The position numbers were made by a program, and so were the translations under genes. A model generated the notes under the pieces. The model did not search any database. It saw nothing but the letters and a program-made list of their open reading frames with translations, and had not been told where the DNA came from. A stretch of DNA of 64,000 nt from Streptomyces sp. H27-H1 (GTDB taxonomy: Bacteria; Actinomycetota; Actinomycetes; Streptomycetales; Streptomycetaceae), in NCBI RefSeq assembly GCF_026627445.1, contig NZ_JAPNLJ010000017.1, positions 1 to 64,000 of the forward strand, written 5' to 3'. Of this stretch, positions 1 through 8,119 are shown one piece after another. Numbering within the stretch: position 1 is the first letter of the stretch; each line of letters starts with the position of its first letter.

Positions 1-83
1 CACCTCCGCTCGGGACCTCGGATTGCTCCTCGGCCCTGGAGGCTGGGGACCGACCATCGGTCACAGGTCAGGGAGTTGGCGTC

Positions 84-1184
84 TCACTGCCCAACCCCTC
101 TCATCGTCAGCGACCTCATGTCGCACAGCACCCCCCACTCCGCGAGCCCTTCCGCGATCACGCGCATGCCGGCCCGGTGGAAGTCGCGGAAGCTCGCGCC
201 CGGCCGCAGCGCCGCCATGCCCGCGTCCTGCGCGGCGAGAACCAGTTCGTACACCTGTCGCTGGACGGGGGAGAACCGGCCCGACAGCGGGAGGGTGCGG
301 GTGATGTCCGCCGTGTAGAGGCTGTCGGTCTCCACGCCCGCGTCCATCAGGAGCAGGTCGCCGCCGCCGAGCCGGCCGTCGTTGCGGATCCAGTGCAGTA
401 CGCACGCGTGTGCGCCCGACGCCGCGATCGTCTCGTAACCGGTCCCGTTGCCCTCGGCCCGGGCCCGGCGGTTGAAGACCCCCTCGATCCACCGCTCGCC
501 GCGCGGATGGGCGAGGGCGCGCGGGAGGTCCCGTACGACGTCCTCGAACCCCGTGGTGGTGTGGTCGACGGCCAGCTGCAGCTGGTCCACCTCCCACGCG
601 TCCTTGACCAGGCGCAGTTCGGAGAGGGCGACGGCGAGTTCCGGGTCCGTGGCGGGAGTGCGCCCCGACGGTGAGCCCAGCGTGTCCAGGTGGGCGCAGC
701 GGATGCCGGAGAGCCGCTCCGCCTCCGTGAGGTCGGGGCGGCGACCGACCCAGAACTCCCCGTAGCGGCGGTCGCGGTAGAACTCCTCGTTGCCGCCGCC
801 GCGCGGTGAGCGCGGGCGCAGGTGGAGGACGGCCTCGTGCCCGTGCGGGCCGGCCGGCTCCAGGACCAGGACGTGGCCGACCTGGTCCTCGCCGGTGAGC
901 CCGGTCAGCCAGGCGTACGCGCTGTGCGGGCGGAAGCGGTGGTCGCAGTCATGGCTGCGGACCTTCAGCTCGCCCGCGGGGATGATCAGGCGTTCCCCCG
1001 GGAAGCGGGCGGAGAGGCGTGCGCGGCGGGCCGGGGTGACGGCGTACGCGGGGATGCGGGTGGCGTCCGGCAGCGGAGAGGCCGCCCAGTCCGACGCCAT
1101 GAATCGCGACAACTCGGCTGATACCGGCAGGTCGTGACTGCCGATGTTCAGCCCGGCGGTGGGGCGGGAGGGGGTGTCGCTCAC
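84..1184 (-). pseudogene. Xaa-Pro aminopeptidase (M24B), C-terminally truncated
   Basis: The protein resembles aminopeptidase P, a cytosolic metallopeptidase that removes an N-terminal residue preceding proline. The N-terminal creatinase-like domain (about residues 30-190) and the first half of the pita-bread fold are present, including the first two metal-ligand aspartates in MDAGVETDSLYTADITR. The product stops after 366 residues, whereas family members are about 460-490. The part carrying the HxLGLDVHD histidine and the two metal-binding glutamates is missing. The 83 bases downstream on this strand do not encode it in any frame, so this is not a simple frameshift inside the window. It diverges from the collagenase gene across a shared regulatory region, which suits a role in trimming proline-rich peptides. 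Without the second half of the metal site it should be inactive. Confidence 0.75.
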
Positions 1185-1353
1185 AGGGGCTCCCTCAAGA
1201 AGATGCGAACTGGTGGGCGCACAGGTCTTGTCAGTGCAATTTCACATTACTATGTTACAGCTCACACCGCGGCATGTTAATCCCCGCCAAACGCCGTGTG
1301 AAGCAGGGCAGTTCCGCACCTTCCCCATTGCCCCTCCCAGCCAGGAGTTCTTG
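1185..1353. promoter_or_regulatory. Divergent promoter region, aminopeptidase / collagenase
   Basis: This gap separates two divergent genes. On the plus strand a vegetative-type promoter is visible: -35 TTGTCA at 1228-1233, a 17-base spacer, and -10 TATGTT at 1251-1256. The element TTACTATGTTAC at 1247-1258 overlaps the -10 box. Bases 1227-1266 match 12280-12319, upstream of the peptide transporter, at 37 of 40 positions. The block is much more A/T-rich than its surroundings. It probably binds the GntR regulator encoded at 11228-11953. Confidence 0.7.
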
Positions 1354-3831
1354 GTGTCCCAGCACAGAGTCGTGCGCACGTCCCTCCTCTCCGCCGCCGT
1401 CACGGTCACCCTCCTCGCCGCCGCGGGCCAGACCGTGACCCAGGCCGCCGAGACCGGAGCCCGCACCAACTCCTCGAGTGCCACCGGGCCCGGCACCTTC
1501 GCCGCCGAGTCGCCCGGCACCTCCGCCGCCACGCCCGGCACCTCCGCCGCCACGCCCGGCACCTTCGCCGGCGGCGCCCCCGGCGCCGAGGCCGGTGCGA
1601 ACCCCTTCGACGAGGTCGAGCACCTCGCCGACGCGCGGCAGACCGCCCCCGCGCCCGCCCCGGCCCCCGGCGGCCGGGCCGTCACCAACGGCAGGATCCC
1701 CGGCGCCGTCACCGCGCCCGCCGCCGTGACCGCCACGAAGAGCGGCAGGCTCGCCGCCTCCGCCCGGAGCGCCGCCGCGGGCGTCCCCTGCACCCTCGAC
1801 GGGATCACCGGACTCACCCCGGAGCAGTTGGCCGACTTCCTCGCCGACCCGGCCGTCACCGCGGGCGCGGGCGGCTGTCTGGCGGGCCTCGTCTGGACCT
1901 GGGACGCCCGGCTGGCCCCGGTCATGTCCGACGCCCACGTCCAGGCCGTCTCCCGCCGGATATCCGGCCTGGCCGCCGCCCACGACGGCCGGGGCTCCTC
2001 CCACCTGGAGGAGATGTTCACCTACCTGCACGCCGTGGCCTACCACGACCACTCCCGCACCGAGATCGACGTCACCGACGCCCCGACCGTCGACGCGATG
2101 CGCCAGGCCGTCGCCGCCTTCGCGGGCGCCGCCCGCACCTTCGACGCCACCGCCTCCAACGCCCGCACCCTGCGCGAGGCCCTCTACGCCGCCAGCGCCC
2201 CCGGCCTGCGCCATCACCAGCTCGGCCTGATCAAGAACGTCCTGGCCGCCATGGACCCGTCGCACACCGCGACGAACCTGGACACCGCCTGGGCGGGCGC
2301 GGCTCTCGCCGCCCTCTCCGTCAACTACCTCGGCGTGTACGCGGGCAACAACGACACCGCGTTCCAGGCGGCGGTGGCGGGCGACGCCCCATACCGCGAC
2401 ACCTTCAAGAACTTCGCGACGTACGCCCACCTCAAGGGCACCGCGAACGCCTGGGTGGCCCGCGACGCCATCGCCGAGTTCGGCCGCTTCGGCCAGATCG
2501 CGGGCCTGAGAGACGAGACCGTCGCCGGCCTCGGCGCGCTTCTGGGCCCGGCCAGGGCCGCCTTCGGCGACGGCAGCGCGCCGTGGGCGAAGGCCGTCTC
2601 CTGGCTCAACTTCTACCAGGCGTGCAAGCCGTACGGGGTGTGCAAGGAGGACATAGAGAAGGCGCTCTTCCCGAACACCTACACCTACGGCAGCGGCGCC
2701 GACGGCGCCGACGGCGCCATCAAGGTCCGCACCGCCCTCGACCGGGCCACCGTCGACCAGCTCTACTACGCGAGCAAGCAGGTCAAGGCCCAGTTCCACC
2801 GGGTGGTCGGCTCCGACCAGCCGATCGCCGGGGACCCCAACACCACCCTGAACATCGTGCTCTACGCCTCCCGCGCGGACTACGTGAACTACCACCCGGT
2901 CCTCACCGGTTACGGCACCGACAACGGCGGCATCTACATCGAGAACGGCGCCACCTTCTACACCTACCAGCGCCGCGTTCCCGAGGACTCCTCGCTCACC
3001 CTGGAAGAGCTCTTCCGCCACGAGTACACGCACTACCTCAACGGCCGCTTCGCCGTCCCCGGCTTCTTCGGCCAGGGCGCCTGGTACCAGGGCGACCGTA
3101 CGACCGCCATGGACGAGGGCACCGCCGAGTTCTTCGACGGCGCGACCCGCGACAACGGCATCGCCGTGCGCAAGTCCCTGGTCAAGAGCATCATCGGCGA
3201 CACGGCCGGCGGCGGCCCGCGCATGTCGGTCAACCAGCTCCTGCACGCCACCTACGCCAACGACGGATTCCGCTTCTACGGCTACGCGGGCACCTTCTTC
3301 GAGTTCCTGTGGACCGAGCAGCCCTCGAAGCTGCGCGAGATGTACGGCTACCTGCGCGCCGACGACCCGGCGGGCTTCGACGCCTGGCGGGTCCGCATGG
3401 GCCGGGACTCCGCCGTCCAGAGCGGCTACGACCGGTTCCTGGACGCCCAGATCGCCAAGGTCGACCAGCTGTACGTGCCGAACACCTCCTTCACCCCGAA
3501 CGCGCAACTGCGCGACGCGGCGCTCGCGGACGTGAAGTCCACCTTCACCACGGCCACGTACAGCCACCCGGACTGCGTGGAGAACGGCGAGCCGGGCAAG
3601 CGCCGCTTCACGTGCACCGGCAAGATCACCGCGAACCTGAAGGACTGGCGCAGCGACGACCAGAACTTCAAGGACATGTCCGAGACGGTCGACTACTTCA
3701 TCCTCGACCGGGCGGGCGCCGCCTCGAACAACCTGGCCGACATGAACTGCTCCTTCGGCCCGCCGGAGATCTGGACCAACCGGGTGGCGGGGACCTCGGG
3801 TTACAGCTGTGAGGGCCCGCTGCGCGGCTGA
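1354..3831 (+). CDS. Secreted collagenase, peptidase family M9
   Basis: This is an 825-residue secreted zinc metalloprotease that would cleave native collagen outside the cell. The GTG at 1354 is chosen because AGGAG lies 8 bases upstream and it begins a clean signal peptide (charged MSQHRVVRTS, then a hydrophobic stretch and an Ala-rich cleavage zone near residue 30). The open frame upstream to 1144 crosses the promoter and is chance. A low-complexity PGT/Ala linker follows, partly built of 21-bp repeats. The activator region is next, then the catalytic domain with HEYTH at residues 556-560. The third ligand E588 sits in DEGTAEFF, 28 residues after the second His, the same spacing as in clostridial ColG. 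A Cys-containing tail follows. No PKD or collagen-binding domain is evident, so it is a short form. Its promoter shares a block with the peptide transporter. Confidence 0.92.
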   Translation: MSQHRVVRTSLLSAAVTVTLLAAAGQTVTQAAETGARTNSSSATGPGTFAAESPGTSAATPGTSAATPGTFAGGAPGAEAGANPFDEVEHLADARQTAPAPAPAPGGRAVTNGRIPGAVTAPAAVTATKSGRLAASARSAAAGVPCTLDGITGLTPEQLADFLADPAVTAGAGGCLAGLVWTWDARLAPVMSDAHVQAVSRRISGLAAAHDGRGSSHLEEMFTYLHAVAYHDHSRTEIDVTDAPTVDAMRQAVAAFAGAARTFDATASNARTLREALYAASAPGLRHHQLGLIKNVLAAMDPSHTATNLDTAWAGAALAALSVNYLGVYAGNNDTAFQAAVAGDAPYRDTFKNFATYAHLKGTANAWVARDAIAEFGRFGQIAGLRDETVAGLGALLGPARAAFGDGSAPWAKAVSWLNFYQACKPYGVCKEDIEKALFPNTYTYGSGADGADGAIKVRTALDRATVDQLYYASKQVKAQFHRVVGSDQPIAGDPNTTLNIVLYASRADYVNYHPVLTGYGTDNGGIYIENGATFYTYQRRVPEDSSLTLEELFRHEYTHYLNGRFAVPGFFGQGAWYQGDRTTAMDEGTAEFFDGATRDNGIAVRKSLVKSIIGDTAGGGPRMSVNQLLHATYANDGFRFYGYAGTFFEFLWTEQPSKLREMYGYLRADDPAGFDAWRVRMGRDSAVQSGYDRFLDAQIAKVDQLYVPNTSFTPNAQLRDAALADVKSTFTTATYSHPDCVENGEPGKRRFTCTGKITANLKDWRSDDQNFKDMSETVDYFILDRAGAASNNLADMNCSFGPPEIWTNRVAGTSGYSCEGPLRG
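1488..1572 (+). repeat. 21-bp tandem repeats coding PGT-Ala linker
   Basis: Four imperfect copies of a 21-base unit encode PGTFAAES, PGTSAAT, PGTSAAT and PGTFAGG in the linker after the collagenase signal peptide. Codon usage is repetitive, which suggests recent slippage expansion. Confidence 0.7.
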
Positions 3832-3863
3832 CCTCGAGCACCCCTGTCCACCCCTAGAGATAT

Positions 3864-3875
3864 GTGACATATTAC
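3864..3875. promoter_or_regulatory. GntR-type operator upstream of oxidase gene
   Basis: GTGACATATTAC lies here, with a 13-base perfect odd palindrome (ATATGT-G-ACATAT) at 3860-3872. It ends only 5 bases before the GTG start at 3880, so the oxidase mRNA may be leaderless, or nearly so, and repressed by steric block. Confidence 0.55.
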
Positions 3876-3879
3876 TGCC

Positions 3880-5031
3880 GTGCCCAGACACTCCCTGGAT
3901 CTCGTGATCATCGGCGCGGGCGTCGTCGGAGCCGCGTGCGCGTACTACGCGGCGCACGCCGGACTCCGCGTGGCGGTCGTCGACCGCGGCCCGGTGGCCG
4001 GCGGCACCACCGGCGCCGGCGAAGGCAACCTCCTCGTCTCCGACAAGGAGGCGGGCCCCGAGCTGGACCTCGCGCTGCTGTCGGCTCGGCTGTGGCGCGA
4101 GCTCGCGCTCGGTCTTCCGCGGGAGATCGAGTACGAGGCCAAGGGCGGACTGGTCGTCGCGGCCGACGAGGCCACCGTGAAGGCCCTACGGGGCTTCGCG
4201 GACGGCCAGCGCGCGGCCGGGGTCGACGCGGTCGAGGTGGGCCCGGGTGAGCTCCGCGAACTGGAGCCCCACCTGGCCCCGGACCTGGCGGGCGGCTTCC
4301 ACTACCCGCAGGACGCCCAGGTCCAGCCGGCCCAGGCGGCGGCGCGGCTGCTGGCGGCCGCGCCCGGGGTGACGGTCCACCTGGGGGAAGAGGTCACGGA
4401 GCTGCTCCGGGGCCCGGCGGGTGGGCTCCGCGGGGTCCGTACGGCCCGCCGGGACCTGTCGGCCCCCGCGGTGGTCAACGCGGCCGGAACCTGGGGCGGT
4501 GCGGTGGCCGCGCTGGCCGGAGCGGCCCTTCCGGTGCTGCCCCGGCGAGGGTTCGTCCTGGTGACGGAGCCGCTGCCGCGCGTGGTGCGGCACAAGGTCT
4601 ACGCGGCGGACTACATCGCGGACGTGGCCAGCGGGTCGGCGGCGCTGCAGTCCTCGGCGGTGGTCGAGGGCACGCCGGCGGGGCCGGTCCTGATCGGCGC
4701 CACCCGCGAACGGGTCGGCTTCGACCGCTCGCTGTCCACGGAGGCGCTGCGGCGGCTGGCGGGGCAGGCGGCCGCACTGTTCCCGGTCCTCGCGGACGTC
4801 CGGGTGCTGCGGACGTACCACGGCTTCCGCCCGTACCTGCCGGACCACCTTCCGGCGATCGGTCCGGACCCCAGGGTCCCGGGCCTCTTCCACGCCTGCG
4901 GCCACGAGGGCGCGGGCATCGGCCTGGCCCCCGCGACGGGAGCCCTGATCACCGCAGCCCTCACGGGCACACCCCCCGCCCTGGACCCGGCCCCCTTCGC
5001 CCCCGACCGCTTCCCGGAGCCGCCCCGATGA
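3880..5031 (+). CDS. FAD-dependent D-amino-acid oxidase family protein (putative D-hydroxyproline dehydrogenase component)
   Basis: This 383-residue flavoprotein of the DAO/glycine-oxidase fold probably oxidises cis-4-hydroxy-D-proline to the pyrroline (Pyr4H2C). The dinucleotide-binding motif is at the extreme N-terminus (DLVIIGAGVVGAACAYYAA, with the Rossmann acid in VVDRGP). The C-terminal FAD signature GLFHACGHEGAGIGLAPATG is near residue 345. It is first in a run that continues with the small [2Fe-2S] subunit and a large flavoprotein, the arrangement of hydroxyproline/opine-type dehydrogenase complexes. No Shine-Dalgarno is visible before GTG 3880, and an operator-like palindrome sits immediately upstream. 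GTG 3904 is an alternative start but would remove the first beta strand. About 210 bases holding a hairpin separate it from the next gene. Confidence 0.82.
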   Translation: MPRHSLDLVIIGAGVVGAACAYYAAHAGLRVAVVDRGPVAGGTTGAGEGNLLVSDKEAGPELDLALLSARLWRELALGLPREIEYEAKGGLVVAADEATVKALRGFADGQRAAGVDAVEVGPGELRELEPHLAPDLAGGFHYPQDAQVQPAQAAARLLAAAPGVTVHLGEEVTELLRGPAGGLRGVRTARRDLSAPAVVNAAGTWGGAVAALAGAALPVLPRRGFVLVTEPLPRVVRHKVYAADYIADVASGSAALQSSAVVEGTPAGPVLIGATRERVGFDRSLSTEALRRLAGQAAALFPVLADVRVLRTYHGFRPYLPDHLPAIGPDPRVPGLFHACGHEGAGIGLAPATGALITAALTGTPPALDPAPFAPDRFPEPPR

Positions 5032-5100
5032 CCCGGCCCCACCAGGAGCGCCCCCGCTGCCGGGAGCCGGCACCGGGGCCCCCGGGCGGGGCTGGGGGTC

Positions 5101-5139
5101 GCCTCAGCTCCCCCAGCGGTAGCTGGGGGAGCTTGAGGC
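5101..5139 (+). terminator. Hairpin between oxidase and ferredoxin-like subunit
   Basis: An inverted repeat has arms GCCTCAGCTCCCCCAG and CTGGGGGAGCTTGAGGC around a short loop, with no T-tract. It lies in the 211-base gap inside the hydroxyproline gene run, so it could terminate or attenuate transcription, or stabilise the upstream mRNA 3' end. Confidence 0.5.
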
Positions 5140-5242
5140 GCGGGGTCTGGGACGGAGCCTGGGGGGTAGGGGACTTCGCCCCGCGCGGCACCCGTCCAAC
5201 GAACCACGGCCGGTCAGAGGAACGACGAGGAGAACGGAAGCG

Positions 5243-5578
5243 ATGAGCGAAGCGACGAGGGGCCGGCGAAGGTCGCCCCGCGACTTGGTCGGCGGAACAG
5301 CCGCGGAAACCTGGAGCCTGCGCTTCGACGACCGCGAGCTGCCCGCCCAAGCCGGGCAGAGCATCGCCGCGGTCCTCTGGTCCGCCGGCATCCTCGCCTG
5401 GCGCACCACCCGAGAATCCGCCGCCCCCCGAGGCGCGTTCTGCGGCATCGGCAGCTGCTACGACTGCCTCGTCACCGTCAACGGCCGCCCGAACCAGCGC
5501 GCGTGCCTCGTCCCCGCCCGCCCGGGCGACCTCGTCACCACCCAGGAAGGGACCGGCCATGACGACCTCGCCGTCTGA
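5243..5578 (+). CDS. Small [2Fe-2S] subunit of hydroxyproline dehydrogenase (HcnA-like)
   Basis: This is a 111-residue ferredoxin-fold protein. Cysteines C67, C72, C75 and C88 form the C-x4-C-x2-C-x12-C plant-type [2Fe-2S] site (FCGIGSCYDC...RAC). Proteins of this type are the small subunit of sarcosine, opine or cyanide (HcnA) dehydrogenase complexes and pass electrons from the flavin subunits. The ATG at 5243 has GAGGAGAACG upstream. The 3' end overlaps the large flavoprotein gene by 20 bases, which implies translational coupling and a stable complex. The neighbouring epimerase and deaminase point to D-hydroxyproline as the substrate. Confidence 0.85.
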   Translation: MSEATRGRRRSPRDLVGGTAAETWSLRFDDRELPAQAGQSIAAVLWSAGILAWRTTRESAAPRGAFCGIGSCYDCLVTVNGRPNQRACLVPARPGDLVTTQEGTGHDDLAV

Positions 5579-7079
5579 GCCGTCTGACAGCCCGTCCGGC
5601 CCGGCGTCCGGCCCGGTGCCCGGCACGGCGCCCGACACCCGGTCCGCGACCCCGGTCGACCTGGCCATCGTCGGCGCCGGCCCGGCAGGCCTGGCCGCCG
5701 CGGTCACGGCCGCGGGCCTCGGCCTGCGCGTCACCCTCCTCGACGCGGGGGAGCGGCCCGGCGGGCAGTACTACCGCCACCCCGCGCCCGGACTCGGCGC
5801 GGCCCGTCCCGAGGCCCTGCACCACGGATGGTCCGCCTTCGCCTCGCGCGAAGCCGCCCTGCGCGCCCACGAGTCGGCCGGGCGGATCACGTACCTCCCC
5901 CTCCACCACGTCTGGACGCTCACCCCGGACCACGGCGGGAGCCCCGGCTGGACCCTGTACGCCGTCGCCGGCCCCGACGAGGCTCCCGCGACGGTCCGGG
6001 CCCGGACCGTCCTGCTCGCCACCGGCGCCTACGAGCGGCAGCTCCCCTTCCCCGGCTGGACCCTGCCCGGGGTCGTCGGGGCCGGCGGGGCGCAGGCCAT
6101 GCTGAAGGGCGGGCTCGTGCTCCCGGGCAGCCGGGTCGTCGTCGCCGGGAGCGGGCCCCTGCTGCTCGCCGTGGCCGGCTCGCTCGCCGCTGCCGGAGCC
6201 CGCGTGCCCGCCGTGGTGGAGGCCGCCGCCTACACCGGCTACGCCGCCTACACCGGCTACGCCGCCCACGCCCCCGCTCTGCTGCGCAACCCCGGCAAGC
6301 TCGCCGAAGGTGCCACGTACGGCGGGGCCCTGCTCCGCCACGGGGTTCGCCTGCTCACCCGGCATGCCGTCACCGAGGCGCACGGCGCCGACCGGGTCGA
6401 GGCCGTGACCGTGACCCGCCTGGACCGCGACTGGCGCCCGCTGCCCGGGACCGCCCGCCGCATCCCCTGCGACGCCGTGGCCGTCGGCCACGGGCTCGTG
6501 CCCCAGCTGGAGCTGGCCACCGGTCTCGGCTGCGCCACCCGCCTGAGCCCGGACGCCACCATCGCCCTGGAGCTGGACGAGCAGCAGCGCACCTCCGTGC
6601 CCGGCGTCTGGTCCGCCGGGGAGACCGGCGGCATCGGCGGCGCCCAACTGGCGCTGGCCGAAGGTGAGATCGCCGCCCACTCCATCGCGGGCCGGCCGGT
6701 CCCGGCGCGCCTCGCCCGGACCCGTACGAGGCTGCGCGCCTTCGCCGCCGCGATGGCCGGCGCCCACCGCCCGGGCCCCGGCTGGACCGACTGGCTGCGC
6801 GAGGACACCGACGTGTGCCGCTGCGAGGAGGTTCCGGCCTCCCGGATCCGGGAGGCCGTCGAAGACCTGGGGGCCCGGGACGCCCGTACGGTCAAACTCC
6901 TCACCCGGGCCGGGATGGGCTGGTGCCAGGGCCGGATGTGCGGCCCGGCCGTCGCCGCCCTCGCCGGAGCGGACCCGGCCCCCGACCGCAGGCCGCTGTC
7001 GTGCCCCGTGCCGCTGCGCCACCTCGCCGCGCTTCCCCCCGAAGCCCCTTCCGACGGGCTTCGCGCCGAACTTCCCTGA
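5559..7079 (+). CDS. NAD(P)/FAD-dependent oxidoreductase with BFD-like [2Fe-2S] domain (HcnB-like large subunit)
   Basis: This is a 506-residue pyridine-nucleotide-disulphide-type flavoprotein. The first Rossmann motif (VDLAIVGAGPAGLAAAVTA) is near residue 32 and the second (SRVVVAGSGPLLLAVAG) near 190. A C-terminal BFD-like domain carries C420, C422, C456 and C461 (VCRCEEV ... WCQGRMCG), which would bind a second cluster. With the [2Fe-2S] subunit and the upstream DAO-family protein it forms a heteromeric D-hydroxyproline dehydrogenase that feeds electrons to the respiratory chain. ATG 5559 has GGAAGGGACCGG upstream. A tandem 18-bp duplication near 6231-6266 inserts a repeated YTGYAA stretch between the domains, which looks recent. 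Confidence 0.82.
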   Translation: MTTSPSEPSDSPSGPASGPVPGTAPDTRSATPVDLAIVGAGPAGLAAAVTAAGLGLRVTLLDAGERPGGQYYRHPAPGLGAARPEALHHGWSAFASREAALRAHESAGRITYLPLHHVWTLTPDHGGSPGWTLYAVAGPDEAPATVRARTVLLATGAYERQLPFPGWTLPGVVGAGGAQAMLKGGLVLPGSRVVVAGSGPLLLAVAGSLAAAGARVPAVVEAAAYTGYAAYTGYAAHAPALLRNPGKLAEGATYGGALLRHGVRLLTRHAVTEAHGADRVEAVTVTRLDRDWRPLPGTARRIPCDAVAVGHGLVPQLELATGLGCATRLSPDATIALELDEQQRTSVPGVWSAGETGGIGGAQLALAEGEIAAHSIAGRPVPARLARTRTRLRAFAAAMAGAHRPGPGWTDWLREDTDVCRCEEVPASRIREAVEDLGARDARTVKLLTRAGMGWCQGRMCGPAVAALAGADPAPDRRPLSCPVPLRHLAALPPEAPSDGLRAELP

Positions 7080-7111
7080 CGGGGGACTGCCAACAGGACG
7101 GCCCGTACCTC

Positions 7112-7146
7112 TTGTGGCCGCCTCGCAGCCACTAGTAAAATGTCAC
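7112..7146 (+). promoter_or_regulatory. Promoter and GntR-type operator of deaminase operon
   Basis: A -35 TTGTGG (7112-7117) is separated by 18 bases from the -10 TAAAAT (7136-7141). The operator core GTAAAATGTCAC (7135-7146) covers the -10 box. The upstream ATG at 7140 lies within the -10, so it cannot be the start codon if this promoter is real. Confidence 0.6.
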
Positions 7147-7169
7147 ACACCACTCTAGGGAGCCTTCTC

Positions 7170-8099
7170 ATGACTCACGCGCACACCCCCGCGCCCGCCG
7201 GTACGGACACCCGCACCCGCCCCTGGCACGGCATCATGGTCGCCACCGTGCTACCCCTGCGGGAAGACCTGAGCGTCGACTACGACGCCTACGCCGAACA
7301 CGTGGCCTGGCTGATCGCCAACGGCTGCGACGGGGTCGTCCCCAACGGCTCCCTCGGCGAGTACCAGACCCTCACCGACGAGGAGCGCGCACGCGTCGTG
7401 CGGACCGCCGTCGAGGCCGCCGGCGACGGCGCCCGCGTCATGCCCGGAGTCGCCGCCTACGGCAGCGCCGAATCCCGCCGCTGGGCCGAGCAGGCCGCCG
7501 AGGCCGGCGCCGGATCCGTGCTCCTGCTGCCGCCCAACGCCTTCCGGGCCGACGCGGACGCCGTACGCGCCCACTACGCCGAGGTCGCCCGCGCGGGAGT
7601 GCCCGTGGTCGCGTACAACAACCCCATCGACACCAAGGTGGACCTCGTCCCGGCACTGCTGGCCCGGCTGCACGCCGACGGCTCCATCGTCGCCGTCAAG
7701 GAGTTCAGCGGGGACGTGCGGCGCGCCTACGAGATCGCCGAACTCGCCCCGGGTCTCGACCTGTTGATCGGCGCCGACGACGTCCTCCTCGAACTCGCCC
7801 TGGCCGGCGCGGTCGGCTGGATCGCCGGCTACCCCAACGCACTCCCGCAGGCCTGCGCCACCCTCTACCGTGCCGCCGTCGCCGGGGACCTGGACACCGC
7901 CCTGCCGCTCTACAAGTCCCTGCACTCGCTGCTGCGCTGGGACTCCAAGACCGAGTTCGTCCAGGCCATCAAGCTCTCCATGGACCTGGCCGGCCGCCCC
8001 GGCGGCGCCACCCGACCGCCCCGCTTCCCGCTGACCGGCGAGATCGAGGCCGCCGTCCGCGCCGCCACCGAGAAGGCCCTTGCCGAGGGCCTCAACTAA
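7170..8099 (+). CDS. DapA-family Pyr4H2C deaminase (hydroxyproline catabolism)
   Basis: This is a 309-residue TIM-barrel aldolase-superfamily protein. The Schiff-base lysine is K177 in IVAVKEFSGD and the partner tyrosine is in VAYNNP. In this context it should be Delta1-pyrroline-4-hydroxy-2-carboxylate deaminase, which releases ammonia and 2-oxoglutarate semialdehyde. Dihydrodipicolinate synthase is the fold relative but unlikely here, because the genes on both sides are hydroxyproline enzymes. ATG 7170 is preferred over the in-frame ATG at 7140: AGGGAG lies 7 bases upstream, while 7140 falls inside the predicted -10 box and operator. It leads a run that continues with two racemase-family genes and an OCD-like reductase. 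Confidence 0.85.
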   Translation: MTHAHTPAPAGTDTRTRPWHGIMVATVLPLREDLSVDYDAYAEHVAWLIANGCDGVVPNGSLGEYQTLTDEERARVVRTAVEAAGDGARVMPGVAAYGSAESRRWAEQAAEAGAGSVLLLPPNAFRADADAVRAHYAEVARAGVPVVAYNNPIDTKVDLVPALLARLHADGSIVAVKEFSGDVRRAYEIAELAPGLDLLIGADDVLLELALAGAVGWIAGYPNALPQACATLYRAAVAGDLDTALPLYKSLHSLLRWDSKTEFVQAIKLSMDLAGRPGGATRPPRFPLTGEIEAAVRAATEKALAEGLN

Positions 8100-8119
8100 C
8101 TCCGCCCGAGGGGGACCTG

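Noticed and set aside
1..83. Insertion-sequence end at the left edge
   Set aside because: The aminopeptidase is cut near here, but no transposase frame or terminal repeat pair can be shown in so few bases.
1144..1353. Collagenase frame open upstream to 1144
   Set aside because: It crosses a convincing -35/-10 promoter and operator, and the signal peptide starts at 1354 with its own ribosome-binding site.
1255..3957. 900-codon minus-strand frame opposite the collagenase
   Set aside because: It is an antisense shadow created by biased third-codon GC; the sequence is Arg/Gly/Val-rich with no domain.
5028..5246. 72-codon frame between the oxidase and the [2Fe-2S] gene
   Set aside because: It runs through a strong hairpin, has a low-complexity Gly/Pro product and has no ribosome-binding site.
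7140..7169. Longer N-terminus for the DapA-family enzyme
   Set aside because: ATG 7140 lies in the predicted -10 box and operator; ATG 7170 has the ribosome-binding site.
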